Shown piece after piece: positions 16,239 through 24,826 of a stretch of DNA of 64,000 bases. The stretch covers positions 4,903,501 to 4,967,500 of the forward strand of contig NZ_FXBL01000004.1 of the NCBI RefSeq assembly GCF_900177325.1, in the 5' to 3' direction. Each line of letters starts with the position of its first letter. Position 1 is the first letter of the stretch. The notes below the pieces were generated by a model. It was not told where the DNA came from, ran no database searches, and saw only the letters and a list, made by a program, of their open reading frames with translations. The position numbers and the translations under genes are program-made. Source of the DNA: Mesorhizobium australicum. GTDB taxonomy: Bacteria > Pseudomonadota > Alphaproteobacteria > Rhizobiales > Rhizobiaceae.

Positions 16239-17384
16239 ATGACGCCGACCGAACGGCAGACATGGGTTCGTCGGATGGGCCGGCGCAACGCATGGTGGGC
16301 TCTTGGCCAGGAAGACACGATCGAGCCCAGCTGGGAGGTCGTCGACGCTCATCTCCATCTGTGGGACGAGCGGGATTTTCCCGATCCGGCGGGCGGGCCG
16401 ACGCCGCTCCGGACGAGCCGCTATCTGTTGCCCGAACTGCTGCGCGATACCGGCTCCGGGCACCATGTGTCCCACTGCGTTTATATTGAATGCGGCTCCG
16501 GCTACCGCGCCGGGGGTCCTTCACGCCTGAAGCCGGTCGGCGAAGCCGTGTTCGCTGCGGAGATGGCGGACCGGCTGATCGACCTGCGGGGCCAGATCCG
16601 TGTCGGCGCGGCGGTCTGCCATGCCGATCTCCGCGATCCGGATCTGGGAACGGTCCTCGATGCTTACGCGGCGGAGGGCGGAGGGCTCGTACGCGGCGTG
16701 CGGCAGGGTGGGGCGCGCCTGGACGATCCGTCGGCCCGCCTGCTCGCCGGCGCGGCCCCGCCCGGCCTCTACGCCGATGCCGATTTCCGGCGTGGCCTCG
16801 CGAGCCTCGGCGAGCGCGGTCTCGCCTTCGACGCGTTCCTGTTCCATTTCCAGCTCGGCGTCCTGGTAGAGACGGCCCGCCAGGCGCCCGGCACCACGAT
16901 CGTCGTCAACCACACCGGAGCGCCCATCGGTTATGGCGGGCCGGCCCGGCCCGGCGATTCCGTCTTCGACGCATGGACCAGGGAGGTCGAGCAACTCGCG
17001 GACCTGCCCAACCTGGTGATGAAGCTCGGCGGCCTGGCCTCCATCGTCACCGGATACGACGCGCACCTGCGTGATCGGCCGCCGTCGTCAGAGGAATTCC
17101 TCGCCGAGCGCGGCGCCTATTTCCGCCATGCGATCCGCCTCTTCGGCGCCGAACGGTGCATGTTCGAAAGCAACTTTCCGGTCGACAGCACGTCGATCGG
17201 CTATCGAACGCTGTGGAACGCCTACAAGGTCCTCGCGGGAGAGCACCGGCCGGAGGAGCGGCGCGCGCTTCTCGGCGGCACAGCGCGTCGGACGTACCGG
17301 ATCGGAACGCGGTCGGTAAACAAACCGCGATCGTCCGCATCGCATGGAAATGAAAGCCGGGGAGAAGACGATGCTGCCGCTTGA
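16239..17384 (+). CDS. Amidohydrolase-2 family metal-dependent hydrolase
   Basis: The 381-residue protein belongs to the amidohydrolase_2 TIM-barrel group: VVDAHLHLWD (first-strand HxH metal site), a middle region with VVNHTGAPIGYGG (His), and the C-terminal MFESNFPVDSTSIGYRTLWNAY, where the final catalytic position normally reads SDFP but is SNFP here. Related enzymes hydrolyse lactones (LigI type) or decarboxylate aromatic acids. The last 14 bases overlap the CoA-transferase gene, so the two are co-expressed. The C-terminal tail after about residue 360 is low-complexity. The Asp-to-Asn change in the last motif could matter to the mechanism. Confidence 0.86.
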   Translation: MTPTERQTWVRRMGRRNAWWALGQEDTIEPSWEVVDAHLHLWDERDFPDPAGGPTPLRTSRYLLPELLRDTGSGHHVSHCVYIECGSGYRAGGPSRLKPVGEAVFAAEMADRLIDLRGQIRVGAAVCHADLRDPDLGTVLDAYAAEGGGLVRGVRQGGARLDDPSARLLAGAAPPGLYADADFRRGLASLGERGLAFDAFLFHFQLGVLVETARQAPGTTIVVNHTGAPIGYGGPARPGDSVFDAWTREVEQLADLPNLVMKLGGLASIVTGYDAHLRDRPPSSEEFLAERGAYFRHAIRLFGAERCMFESNFPVDSTSIGYRTLWNAYKVLAGEHRPEERRALLGGTARRTYRIGTRSVNKPRSSASHGNESRGEDDAAA

Positions 17385-18555
17385 AGGATATCGGGTGATC
17401 GACCTGACCCACGTGCTGGCCGGCCCGTGCGCGACGCATCACCTGCGCTGCCTCGGCGCCGAGGTCGTCAAAGTGGAGCGTCCGGGCAGCGGCGACGCCA
17501 TGCGCGCGCTCGCCCTGCAGCCGGAGCTCGACGGCCTCCCGCCCGGCTTTCGCGCCCTCAATGCCGGCAAGAAGTCGGTGGCGGTCGACCTGGCCGATCC
17601 GGCCGGACGCCGGGCCATCCTCGATCTCGCGAAAAGCGGGGACATCTTCGTCGAGAATTTCCGCCCCGGCGTCGCGAGGCGGCTCGGCCTCGGGCCGGAG
17701 GACATCAGGGCCGTGCGGCCCGACGTCATCTATTGCTCGATTTCCGGCTGGGGCCAGACCGGCGAGAACGCCAGCCGAGGCGCCTACGACCATGTCGTCC
17801 AGGCCGCCACCGGGATGATGATGATGCAAGGCGGCGGGGAGGACCTGGAGCCGATGAAGGTGGGCTTCCCGGTGATCGACATCGCCACCGGCATCAGCGC
17901 CGCGGAGGCGATCCTGGCCGCGGTCGTGCGCCGGCTGCGCGGCGACAACGGCCCGATCACGATCGACGTCTCGATGATCGATTCGGCGATCTCGCTGATG
18001 TCCGGCCCCGCCGCGCAGGTGCTGGCCAGCGGCCAGCCGCCGGGACGGGTGGGCAATCGCGGCTTCGTCGGCAGCCCGGGCGCGGAGACCTTCGCTACGT
18101 CGGACGGGCACATCTCGGTCGCGGCCAACACGATGGGCCAGTTCGAGGCGCTGTGCCGGCTGCTCGGGCGGCCGGAACTCGCCGGTCCGCCCTACATCCC
18201 CGCTGGCCTCGGTAGCGAAGCCTTCCTGGCGAACGTTGCGACAGACGAGTTGCGCGCCGCGCTTCGCGCCGCCTTCGCAGCCGCCAGCGCGACGGAGCTG
18301 GAAACCCGGCTCAATGCGGCGAACGTTCCGGCCGCGCGCGTGCGCGACCTGCAGGAATTCCTGCGCGACCTCTATCCGAGGACGCCGGGCATCCCGGTCG
18401 ACGGCGAGCCGCTCGCCTTCGGCCCCGCCTTCCGCCAGGAAGGGGCAGAGCGCCCGTCGCTGGCGCCCGCGCCGCGGCTGGGACAGGATGCGGACCTGCT
18501 GACCGTATCCGCCAGGTCCGAGGCGAGGTCGCCCGGCGATGGTCTCCGGACCTGA
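17371..18555 (+). CDS. CaiB/BaiF-family (class III) acyl-CoA transferase
   Basis: The 394-residue protein opens with the family signature LEGYRVIDLTHVLAGPCATHHLRCLGAEVVKVERPGSGD. It includes SVAVDLADPAGRRAILDLAKSGDIFVENFRPGVARRLGLG, where the catalytic Asp is usually found near DIFVENFRPG (about residue 153 of the average member). Class III transferases move CoA between organic acids. The ATG at 17371 is preceded by GGGGAG at a good distance; the upstream ATG at 17344 has none. It overlaps the amidohydrolase gene by 14 bases. Together with the aldehyde dehydrogenase at 18885 it suggests breakdown of an organic acid via a CoA ester. Confidence 0.92.
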   Translation: MLPLEGYRVIDLTHVLAGPCATHHLRCLGAEVVKVERPGSGDAMRALALQPELDGLPPGFRALNAGKKSVAVDLADPAGRRAILDLAKSGDIFVENFRPGVARRLGLGPEDIRAVRPDVIYCSISGWGQTGENASRGAYDHVVQAATGMMMMQGGGEDLEPMKVGFPVIDIATGISAAEAILAAVVRRLRGDNGPITIDVSMIDSAISLMSGPAAQVLASGQPPGRVGNRGFVGSPGAETFATSDGHISVAANTMGQFEALCRLLGRPELAGPPYIPAGLGSEAFLANVATDELRAALRAAFAAASATELETRLNAANVPAARVRDLQEFLRDLYPRTPGIPVDGEPLAFGPAFRQEGAERPSLAPAPRLGQDADLLTVSARSEARSPGDGLRT

Positions 18556-18884
18556 ACACCGAACGCGCCTCGTTCTCGTCGATGGGAGTCCGCCGGCGTG
18601 CGGAAAAATTCGCCGCCACCGGTCCCGCCCTGGCCGGCCTCATAGGCCGTGGGTCGACGCTCTGAAAGCGGTGCCGGTTCGCTGTGGCTGAAGCGTTCGT
18701 TCCCTGTGAATTGGACGAAGGCTCGCGTTGGACTTAGTCCAGATGCAGTGTGACCCTGTTCAGGACCGGCTGGCCATCCTATCTCGACATCCGCTCACCC
18801 GGCCGTCTTTGTCGGCTGGAAAAGGAAACCGGCCGGCCTTAAAAGCTTCGGGCCGTCGCGGCACACAACACGCAGGATTGAGAC
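18556..18884. other. Intergenic region upstream of the aldehyde dehydrogenase
   Basis: This 329-base stretch has no supported gene. It contains a repeated TTGGAC sequence and a TGGAC-TTA-GTCCA palindrome (see 18711-18741), so it is probably a promoter region that lets the aldehyde dehydrogenase be transcribed on its own. Confidence 0.55.
18711..18741 (+). promoter_or_regulatory. Candidate operator upstream of the aldehyde dehydrogenase gene
   Basis: TTGGAC occurs at 18711-18716 and again at 18728-18733, 17 bp apart. The second copy is the left half of the palindrome TGGAC-TTA-GTCCA (18729-18741). No regulator can be assigned. Confidence 0.4.
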
Positions 18885-20321
18885 ATGATCGAAAAGCGCC
18901 AGTTCTACATCGACGGAAAGTGGATCGACTCGAGCGGCGGGACGGCGTTGGACGTCATCGATCCGTCGACCGAGGAGGCATGCGCCACGATCGTGCTCGG
19001 AACCACCGCCGACACCGACAAGGCCGTCGCCGCCGCCAAGGCGGCATTTGCGTCGTGGAGCGCGACCGAGCCGTCCGAGCGGCTGGCGCTGGTGAAGCGC
19101 ATCCTCGAAATCTACCAGCGCCGCGCGGACGACATGGCGGCGGCGATCAGCCTGGAGATGGGCGCGCCGATCGACCTGGCGCGGACCTCGCAGGTGGGCG
19201 CCGGAACCTGGCACATCCAGAACTTCATCGACGCCTTCGAGGAGTTCGAGTTCGTGCGTCCTGCCGGTAACCGCTCGCCTCAGTCGATGGTCGCGTACGA
19301 GCCGGTCGGCGTCGCGGCGCTGATTACCCCGTGGAACTGGCCGATGAACCAGGTCGCGCTGAAGGTGATCCCGGCGCTCCTCGCCGGCTGCACCATGGTG
19401 CTGAAGCCCTCCGAGATCGCACCGCTGTCGTCGATGCTGTTTGCCGAGATCGTCGACGAGGCCGGCGCGCCTGCCGGCGTGTTCAACCTCGTCAACGGTG
19501 ACGGGCTGGGCGTGGGAACGCGGCTGTCGACGCATCCGGATGTTGACATGGTCTCCTTCACCGGTTCGACCCGGGCGGGCATCGCCATCACCAAGGCCGC
19601 CGCGGACAGCCTGAAGAAGGTCTGCCTCGAACTCGGCGGCAAGGGTGCGAACCTCGTCTTCGCCGACGCCGGCGCCAAGGCGGTCGAGCGCGGCGTCAAG
19701 CACGTCTTCAACAATTCCGGCCAGTCCTGCAACGCGCCGACCCGCATGCTGGTCGAGCGTCCCTTCTACGACGAGGCGGTGGAGATCGCCCGCCAGGTGG
19801 CCGAGGCAACGCAGGTCGCCTCCGCGCACCAGGCCGGCCCGCATATCGGCCCGGTCGTCTCCGCGACGCAGTTCGAGAAGATCCAGGAGCTGATCTCCTC
19901 GGGCATCGAGGAAGGCGCACGCCTCGTCGCCGGCGGTCCCGGCCGTCCGAGCGACCTGAACCGCGGCTACTTCGTGCGGCCGACGGTCTTCGCCGACGTG
20001 GTTCCGGGCATGCGGATCGAGAAGGAGGAGATCTTCGGGCCCGTGCTCTCGATCCTGCCGTTCGACAGCGAGGATGAAGCCGTCTCGATCGCCAACGACA
20101 CGCAGTATGGCCTGACCAACTACGTGCAGACCGGTGATGACGGCCGCGCCAACCGTCTCGCGCGGCGCCTGCGCGCCGGCATGGTGGAAATGAACGGCAA
20201 GTCGCGCGGCCCACAGGCCTTCTTCGGCGGCGTCAAGGCATCGGGCCGCGCCCGCGAGGGCGGCCACTGGGGCATCGAGGAGTTCCTCGACGCCAAGGCC
20301 ATCTCCGGCTGGACCGCCTGA
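18885..20321 (+). CDS. NAD(P)-dependent aldehyde dehydrogenase family protein
   Basis: The 478-residue protein is a full-length ALDH. ITPWNWPMNQVALKVIPALLAGC is the cofactor/substrate loop (catalytic Asn in PWNWP), FTGSTRAGIAI the NAD-binding glycine motif, LELGGKGANLVFADA the catalytic Glu and FNNSGQSCNAPTRMLV the catalytic Cys. EEIFGPVLSILPFD is the second conserved Glu region. It oxidises an aldehyde to its acid. The ATG at 18885 has AGGA seven bases upstream. It is on the same strand as the CaiB gene but 329 bases away, so it may have its own promoter. The substrate is not determined. Confidence 0.95.
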   Translation: MIEKRQFYIDGKWIDSSGGTALDVIDPSTEEACATIVLGTTADTDKAVAAAKAAFASWSATEPSERLALVKRILEIYQRRADDMAAAISLEMGAPIDLARTSQVGAGTWHIQNFIDAFEEFEFVRPAGNRSPQSMVAYEPVGVAALITPWNWPMNQVALKVIPALLAGCTMVLKPSEIAPLSSMLFAEIVDEAGAPAGVFNLVNGDGLGVGTRLSTHPDVDMVSFTGSTRAGIAITKAAADSLKKVCLELGGKGANLVFADAGAKAVERGVKHVFNNSGQSCNAPTRMLVERPFYDEAVEIARQVAEATQVASAHQAGPHIGPVVSATQFEKIQELISSGIEEGARLVAGGPGRPSDLNRGYFVRPTVFADVVPGMRIEKEEIFGPVLSILPFDSEDEAVSIANDTQYGLTNYVQTGDDGRANRLARRLRAGMVEMNGKSRGPQAFFGGVKASGRAREGGHWGIEEFLDAKAISGWTA

Positions 20322-20333
20322 TCCAGACATGTC

Positions 20334-20360
20334 TTCCGCGCCGGTTCGCCCGGCGCGGAA
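20334..20360 (+). terminator. Hairpin after the aldehyde dehydrogenase gene
   Basis: A perfect 11-bp stem (TTCCGCGCCGG / CCGGCGCGGAA) with a TTCGC loop lies 12 bases after the stop codon. There is no T-run after it, so it may be a Rho-assisted terminator or an mRNA-stabilising hairpin. Confidence 0.5.
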
Positions 20361-20495
20361 CATGACCGACATGCGCCAACCGCAGATGGAACGGACCGGG
20401 ACGACAGCGCAGTGTCAGAACGGGACGGCGAGGCTGGGATTCGGTCTTGGCGGCGAAGAGTGGACGCGCGAGTATCGGTCCGTGGAGACGAGCCG

Positions 20496-21422
20496 ATGAC
20501 GAGATACAGGGTCGGACTGGCACTGGGCGGTGGGGCGGCGCGCGGCTGGTCGCATATCGGGGTGCTGGAGACGCTGGTCGGGGCCGGCATCGAGCCGAAG
20601 GTCATCGCCGGAACGTCGATCGGGGCGCTGGTGGGTGCTGCCTATGCCTGCGGGCGTCTTGCAGAGCTGAAGGCGTGGGCGCAGGCGGTGGACTGGCGCA
20701 CGATCGCGAGCCTGCTTGATGTGAAGGTCGCCAATGGCGGGCTGATCGACGGCACGCGGGTGCAGCGCCTGCTGCGCGACCTCGGCATCGACACACCCAT
20801 CGAAGACCTGCCGGTAAAATATGCCGCGGTGGCGACGGACCTCGCCGACGGGCGCGAGATTTGGCTCGAGACCGGCCCGGTCGACGCGGCGATCCGCGCC
20901 TCGATCGGCCTGCCGGGCATCTTCAGCCCGACGCTGGTCGACGGCAAATGGCTGGCCGACGGCGGCCTGGTCAACCAGGTGCCGGTGTCGACGGCCCGGG
21001 CGCTGGGCGCCGACTTCATCATCGCGGTGGGGCTGGGTGACGGCATGCTGGCCAAGCGCGCGGCGGGCCTCTCGCCGGCCGCCGCGGAGGAGGCCTCGGC
21101 GGCGCAGCGCGGCAGGCTGATGGAGATGGTCGCGCAGATGCCCGGCCCGCTCCGGGAACAGGCGGCGCGGATATTGCCGCAGTTGCTGGCGAGCGGGCCG
21201 AAATCGCCCGGCTATTTCGACGTGCTGGCGAATGCGCTGAACATCATGCAGGACCGCATCACCCGCTCGCGACTGGCGGGCGAACCACCGCATGCGATGA
21301 TCTCGCCGCAGGTCGCCCATATCAGGCTGATGGATTTCCACCGCGCCGGCGAAGCGATCGAGGCCGGCCGCATCGCGACGGAGAAAGCGCTGGACGGGCT
21401 GAAGGCGCAGTTGAGCGGCTGA
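20496..21422 (+). CDS. Patatin-like phospholipase (RssA/NTE-like)
   Basis: The 308-residue protein has the patatin signatures: oxyanion loop GLALGGGAARGWSHIG, nucleophile elbow GTSIGALVG (GxSxG), and catalytic Asp in WLADGGLVNQVPVS (DGG). These make it a Ser-Asp dyad lipid hydrolase of the bacterial RssA/NTE-like cytoplasmic group. The ATG at 20496 has GGAG eight bases upstream and places the GGGxxRG loop near the N-terminus as in relatives; the longer frame from 20412 is unsupported. The gene converges on the TetR gene. The physiological lipid is unknown. Confidence 0.9.
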   Translation: MTRYRVGLALGGGAARGWSHIGVLETLVGAGIEPKVIAGTSIGALVGAAYACGRLAELKAWAQAVDWRTIASLLDVKVANGGLIDGTRVQRLLRDLGIDTPIEDLPVKYAAVATDLADGREIWLETGPVDAAIRASIGLPGIFSPTLVDGKWLADGGLVNQVPVSTARALGADFIIAVGLGDGMLAKRAAGLSPAAAEEASAAQRGRLMEMVAQMPGPLREQAARILPQLLASGPKSPGYFDVLANALNIMQDRITRSRLAGEPPHAMISPQVAHIRLMDFHRAGEAIEAGRIATEKALDGLKAQLSG

Positions 21423-21440
21423 CGAAAGCCGGCGCCGGGA

Positions 21441-22070
21441 TCAGCCTTCCTCGATCGCGGCGCGCACGAGTGCGGTCGCGGCCCAGCGGACGACATCCTC
21501 CGTGGAGCCCGCATCCAGACCCCACATGTCCTTGAGCACCACCAGCGCCTCGACGCCGAAGATCAGCGACAGCGCCTGCGCCAGCCGCTCGACCTTCGCC
21601 GCCGGCAGGCTGCCGCGCAGCGGAACGAGCGCCTCGCGCAGGAGATCGACGCGATGGCCGCGCCGGAACGGCGGTTCGCTCGGCGCCGCGCCCGCCTTGC
21701 GCTGCGCCCACTCGTCCAGCGCCAGTTTCAGCGCCGCGCGGAATGTCGCCTCGAAGCCGTCGATGCGCGGCAGCGACGTGCCAAACAGGTCGGCGACGCG
21801 CGCCTGCGGATCGGTCGAGGCGGACTGCCAGGCGAGGATCGGCCCGAGGGCCTCGTCGACCACGGCCTCCACCAGCGCCGCCTGACTGGGAAAGTAGCGA
21901 TAGGCCGTCGCCCGCGACACTTCGGCCGCCTCCGCGACCTCGCTGACCGAGGGCGTGACGCCGGCCTGCATCAACCGGGTCGCGGTTTCCAGCATCAGAC
22001 GGCGGGTCCGCGCGCGCGGCCCGCGTTCGGCTTCTTCCACAAGTTCGGTCGATTGACGTGAGACGTTCAT
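21441..22070 (-). CDS. TetR/AcrR-family transcriptional regulator
   Basis: The 209-residue protein has a TetR N-terminal HTH (about residues 20-66; VSEVAEAAEVSRATAYRYFPSQAALVEAVV) and an all-helical C-terminal ligand domain. I place the start at ATG 22070 (MNVSRQ), which falls between the two arms of an inverted repeat, as in many self-regulating TetR genes. It is divergent from the Tm-1-like operon and probably represses it. The longer frame to 22211 would run through the operator and into the opposite promoter. Confidence 0.9.
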   Translation of the reverse strand: MNVSRQSTELVEEAERGPRARTRRLMLETATRLMQAGVTPSVSEVAEAAEVSRATAYRYFPSQAALVEAVVDEALGPILAWQSASTDPQARVADLFGTSLPRIDGFEATFRAALKLALDEWAQRKAGAAPSEPPFRRGHRVDLLREALVPLRGSLPAAKVERLAQALSLIFGVEALVVLKDMWGLDAGSTEDVVRWAATALVRAAIEEG

Positions 22071-22094
22071 GTCAATATGATACTCGCGTCTCAC
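22058..22094 (-). promoter_or_regulatory. TetR operator candidate
   Basis: GTGAGACG (22058-22065) and CGTCTCAC (22087-22094) form a perfect 8-bp inverted repeat with a 21-bp spacer, straddling the TetR start codon and facing the Tm-1-like operon. GTGAGAC-type half-sites are common for TetR repressors. The half-site centres are 29 bp apart, which is wider than a single dimer site, so two dimers or a looped complex are possible. Confidence 0.6.
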
Positions 22095-22173
22095 ATTTCT
22101 GCAATGGCATCTAATACGGCTGCAAAAGAATAGGCCGGACAGGCGGAACGGAGAAGTCCGCAGGGGAGGAAAA

Positions 22174-23367
22174 TTGAAACGCGTCCATGTCGTCGGCACG
22201 TACGACACCAAAGGCGAGGAGCTTGCCTATCTCGCGGGCCTGATCCGCGCGCAGGGGCTTGCCGTGGCCGAAATCGACGTCGGCACGAGAGAGCCCGCGA
22301 CGGCCGTCGACATGACGGCTGCCGAGGTCGCCGCCTTTCATCCCGCAGGAGCGTCGGCCGTGCTCGGCCTGAGCGACCGCGGCACGGCGGTGGCGGCGAT
22401 GGGCCAAGCCTTCGCGCGCTTCCTGGCTGCGCGTGACGATGTGGCCGCGGTGATCGGGCTCGGCGGCGGCGGAGGGACCTCGATCGTCACCGCCGGCATG
22501 CGCGCCCTGCCCTATGGCGTGCCGAAGCTGATGGTTTCGACGCTCGCCTCCGGCGACGTGTCGCCCTATGTCGACGTCTCGGACATCGCCTTCATGCCGT
22601 CGGTCACGGACATGGCGGGGCTGAACGGCCTTTCGCGCGTCATCCTGCACAACGCAGCCCAGGCGGTCGCCGGCATGGCACGCACCCCGGCCGTCGCGGG
22701 CGAAGGCAAGCCGTCGCTCGGGCTCACCATGTTCGGCGTCACCACGACCTGCGTCATGGCGATCGTGGACAGGCTGAAGGCCGACTACGACTGCATGGTG
22801 TTCCACGCCACCGGCACGGGCGGGCGGACGATGGAGAAGCTGGCGGACTCCGGCCTGCTGGCGGGCGTGCTGGACATCACGACGACCGAAGTCTGCGACC
22901 TGCTGTTCGGCGGCGTCCTGCCGGCGACGGAGGACCGCTTCGGCGCGATCGCGCGCACTCGCCTGCCTTATGTCGGCTCCGTTGGCGCATTGGACATGGT
23001 GAACTTCTGGGCCGTCGACACGGTGCCCACGGCCTTCAAGGGGCGGAACCTCTACAGGCACAATCCGAACGTGACGCTGATGAGAACCACCGCCGAGGAA
23101 TGCCGCCAGATCGGCGAGTGGATCGGCGGCCGGCTGAACGCCTGCGAGGGCGAGGTGCGCTTCCTGATCCCGGAGAAGGGCGTGTCGGCGCTGGACATCG
23201 AGGGCGGCGCATTCTTCGACCCGACGGCCGACGCGGCGCTGTTCGACGCGATCGAGCGGACGGTGACGCAGACCGCGCAGCGCCGGATCATCCGCCTGCC
23301 GCTGCACATCAACGACCCCGCCTTTGCGCATGCCGCCGCAGAGGCGTTCCTGTCCATTTCCAACTGA
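22174..23367 (+). CDS. Tm-1-like ATP-binding domain protein (UPF0261)
   Basis: The 397-residue protein matches the UPF0261/Tm-1-like family: [25 protein letters not shown] at the N-terminus, the nucleotide-site [19 protein letters not shown], and [30 protein letters not shown] in the second half. In plants the Tm-1 resistance protein joins this domain to a TIM barrel. Here the barrel is the next gene, 10 bases downstream. The start is TTG 22174 with a strong GGGGAGGA just before it. In bacteria the biochemical role is not settled. It is the first gene of a three-gene operon controlled, by position, by the divergent TetR. Confidence 0.88.
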   Translation: MKRVHVVGTYDTKGEELAYLAGLIRAQGLAVAEIDVGTREPATAVDMTAAEVAAFHPAGASAVLGLSDRGTAVAAMGQAFARFLAARDDVAAVIGLGGGGGTSIVTAGMRALPYGVPKLMVSTLASGDVSPYVDVSDIAFMPSVTDMAGLNGLSRVILHNAAQAVAGMARTPAVAGEGKPSLGLTMFGVTTTCVMAIVDRLKADYDCMVFHATGTGGRTMEKLADSGLLAGVLDITTTEVCDLLFGGVLPATEDRFGAIARTRLPYVGSVGALDMVNFWAVDTVPTAFKGRNLYRHNPNVTLMRTTAEECRQIGEWIGGRLNACEGEVRFLIPEKGVSALDIEGGAFFDPTADAALFDAIERTVTQTAQRRIIRLPLHINDPAFAHAAAEAFLSISN

Positions 23368-23377
23368 CGAGACAAAG

Positions 23378-24220
23378 ATGCCCGCCATTCCCCGCAAGAC
23401 GATCCTCGAGAAGTTCAGGACGATGATCGCGCAAGGCCGGCCGATCGTCGGCGGCGGCGCGGGCACGGGCCTGTCGGCCAAGGCCGAGGAGGCCGGCGGG
23501 ATCGACCTGATCATCATCTACAATTCCGGCCGCTACCGCATGGCCGGCCGCGGCTCGGCTGCCGGGCTGCTCGCCTACGGCAATGCCAATGAGATCGTGA
23601 AGGAGATGGCGGTCGAGGTGTTGCCGGTGGTGAAGCAGACGCCGGTACTGGCCGGCGTCAACGGCACAGATCCGTTCATCCTGATGCCGCAGTTCCTGGC
23701 GGAGCTGAAGGCGATGGGCTTTTCCGGCGTGCAGAACTTCCCGACCATCGGCCTGTTCGACGGCTCGATGCGGCAGAGCTTCGAGGAGACCGGCATGGGC
23801 TACGGCCTCGAGGTCGACATGATCGCGGCGGCGCATGAGCTCGACCTGTTGACGACGCCCTATGTGTTCAATCCGGACGAGGCGGTGGCGATGACGAAGG
23901 CCGGCGCGGACATCGTCGTGGCGCATATGGGCGTGACCACCGGCGGCTCGATCGGCGCGTCGTCGGCCAAGACGCTCGACCAGTGCGTGGCGGAGATCGA
24001 CGCGATCGCGGCGGCGGCGCGCGGCGTGCGCAAGGACGTGATCGTGCTCTGCCACGGCGGGCCGATCTCGATGCCGGACGATGCGCGCTACATCCTCGAC
24101 CATTGCGAGGAGATCCACGGCTTCTACGGCGCGAGCTCGATGGAGCGGCTGCCGGCGGAGATCGCCATCCGCAACCAGACGGCCGAATTCAAGACGCTGC
24201 CGCTGAAGCGGCGCACATAG
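23378..24220 (+). CDS. Phosphoenolpyruvate hydrolase family protein (TIM barrel)
   Basis: The 280-residue protein belongs to the PEP-hydrolase-like TIM-barrel family that forms the C-terminal half of plant Tm-1. Features seen are [36 protein letters not shown], the barrel strand [11 protein letters not shown], the [16 protein letters not shown] loop, and [14 protein letters not shown]. An aldolase- or lyase-like role has been suggested for the family; no reaction can be proven from sequence. The start ATG 23378 is 10 bases after the stop codon of the Tm-1-like gene. Confidence 0.88.
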   Translation: MPAIPRKTILEKFRTMIAQGRPIVGGGAGTGLSAKAEEAGGIDLIIIYNSGRYRMAGRGSAAGLLAYGNANEIVKEMAVEVLPVVKQTPVLAGVNGTDPFILMPQFLAELKAMGFSGVQNFPTIGLFDGSMRQSFEETGMGYGLEVDMIAAAHELDLLTTPYVFNPDEAVAMTKAGADIVVAHMGVTTGGSIGASSAKTLDQCVAEIDAIAAAARGVRKDVIVLCHGGPISMPDDARYILDHCEEIHGFYGASSMERLPAEIAIRNQTAEFKTLPLKRRT

Positions 24221-24246
24221 GCTACGCATTCAGGGAGGAGTTCAGG

Positions 24247-24666
24247 ATGCTGAAGGGTGCGGACGGATATTTCGTCTATCCGAAGGATGTCGACGCTTTC
24301 GGCTTCGACTGGGGCAGGCTGGCGCTGACGGTGGCGCCGGAGGTGAACGGCGCGCAACGCTTCTCAGGCGGCGTGGTCGACCTGCCGAGCGGCCAGGGCC
24401 ATTCGCGCCACAACCATCCGGGCGCCGAGGAGATCATCTTCGTGATCTCCGGCAACGGCGAGCAGATGGTCGAGGACGAGAACGGCAATCCGGTGATGCG
24501 CAAGGTCGGGCCGGGCTGCACGGTCTACGTGCCGGAGAGCCGGTTCCACTCGACGCTGAACACCGGCGACGGGCCGATGCAGCTGTTCGTGGTCTATTCG
24601 CCGGCAGGGCCGGAACTCGGGCTGCGCGAGCTGCCGGATTTCAGGATCATCAAGGCGGGGACGTAG
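24247..24666 (+). CDS. Cupin domain protein
   Basis: This 139-residue protein is a single cupin barrel. Motif 1 is RHNHPGAEEIIFVISGNGE (metal ligands His-His-Glu) and motif 2 is VYVPESRFHSTLNTG (third His). It starts at ATG 24247 with GGAGGAG six bases upstream and lies 26 bases after the PEP-hydrolase-like gene, so it is the third gene of that operon. Such small cupins are metal-dependent isomerases, dioxygenases or ligand sensors. The substrate is unknown. Confidence 0.88.
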   Translation: MLKGADGYFVYPKDVDAFGFDWGRLALTVAPEVNGAQRFSGGVVDLPSGQGHSRHNHPGAEEIIFVISGNGEQMVEDENGNPVMRKVGPGCTVYVPESRFHSTLNTGDGPMQLFVVYSPAGPELGLRELPDFRIIKAGT

Positions 24667-24679
24667 GGAGCGAGTGCCA

Positions 24680-24815
24680 CGCCTCTCCTTCTCCCTGTTC
24701 ACGGGGAAAAGGTGCCCGAAGGGCGGATGAGGGGCATGGCGCGAACTCTCGAAAGTTGGCGCCGCCCCTCACTGTCCTGCCGGACATCTCTTCCCGTAAA
24801 CGGGGAGAGAGACGC
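24680..24815. repeat. RIME-like palindromic intergenic element
   Basis: A 136-base stretch made of nested inverted repeats: TCTCCCTGTTCACGGGGA, then GATGAGGGG pairing with CCCCTCAC further on, GCGCGAACTC...GAAAGTTGGCGC, and CTCTTCCCGTAAACGGGGAGAG at the right end. The ends and the CCTGCCGGACATCTC segment resemble rhizobial intergenic mosaic elements (RIME). It sits between convergent genes and may act as a two-way terminator. Confidence 0.7.
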
Positions 24816-24826
24816 AGTTCCCGCCC

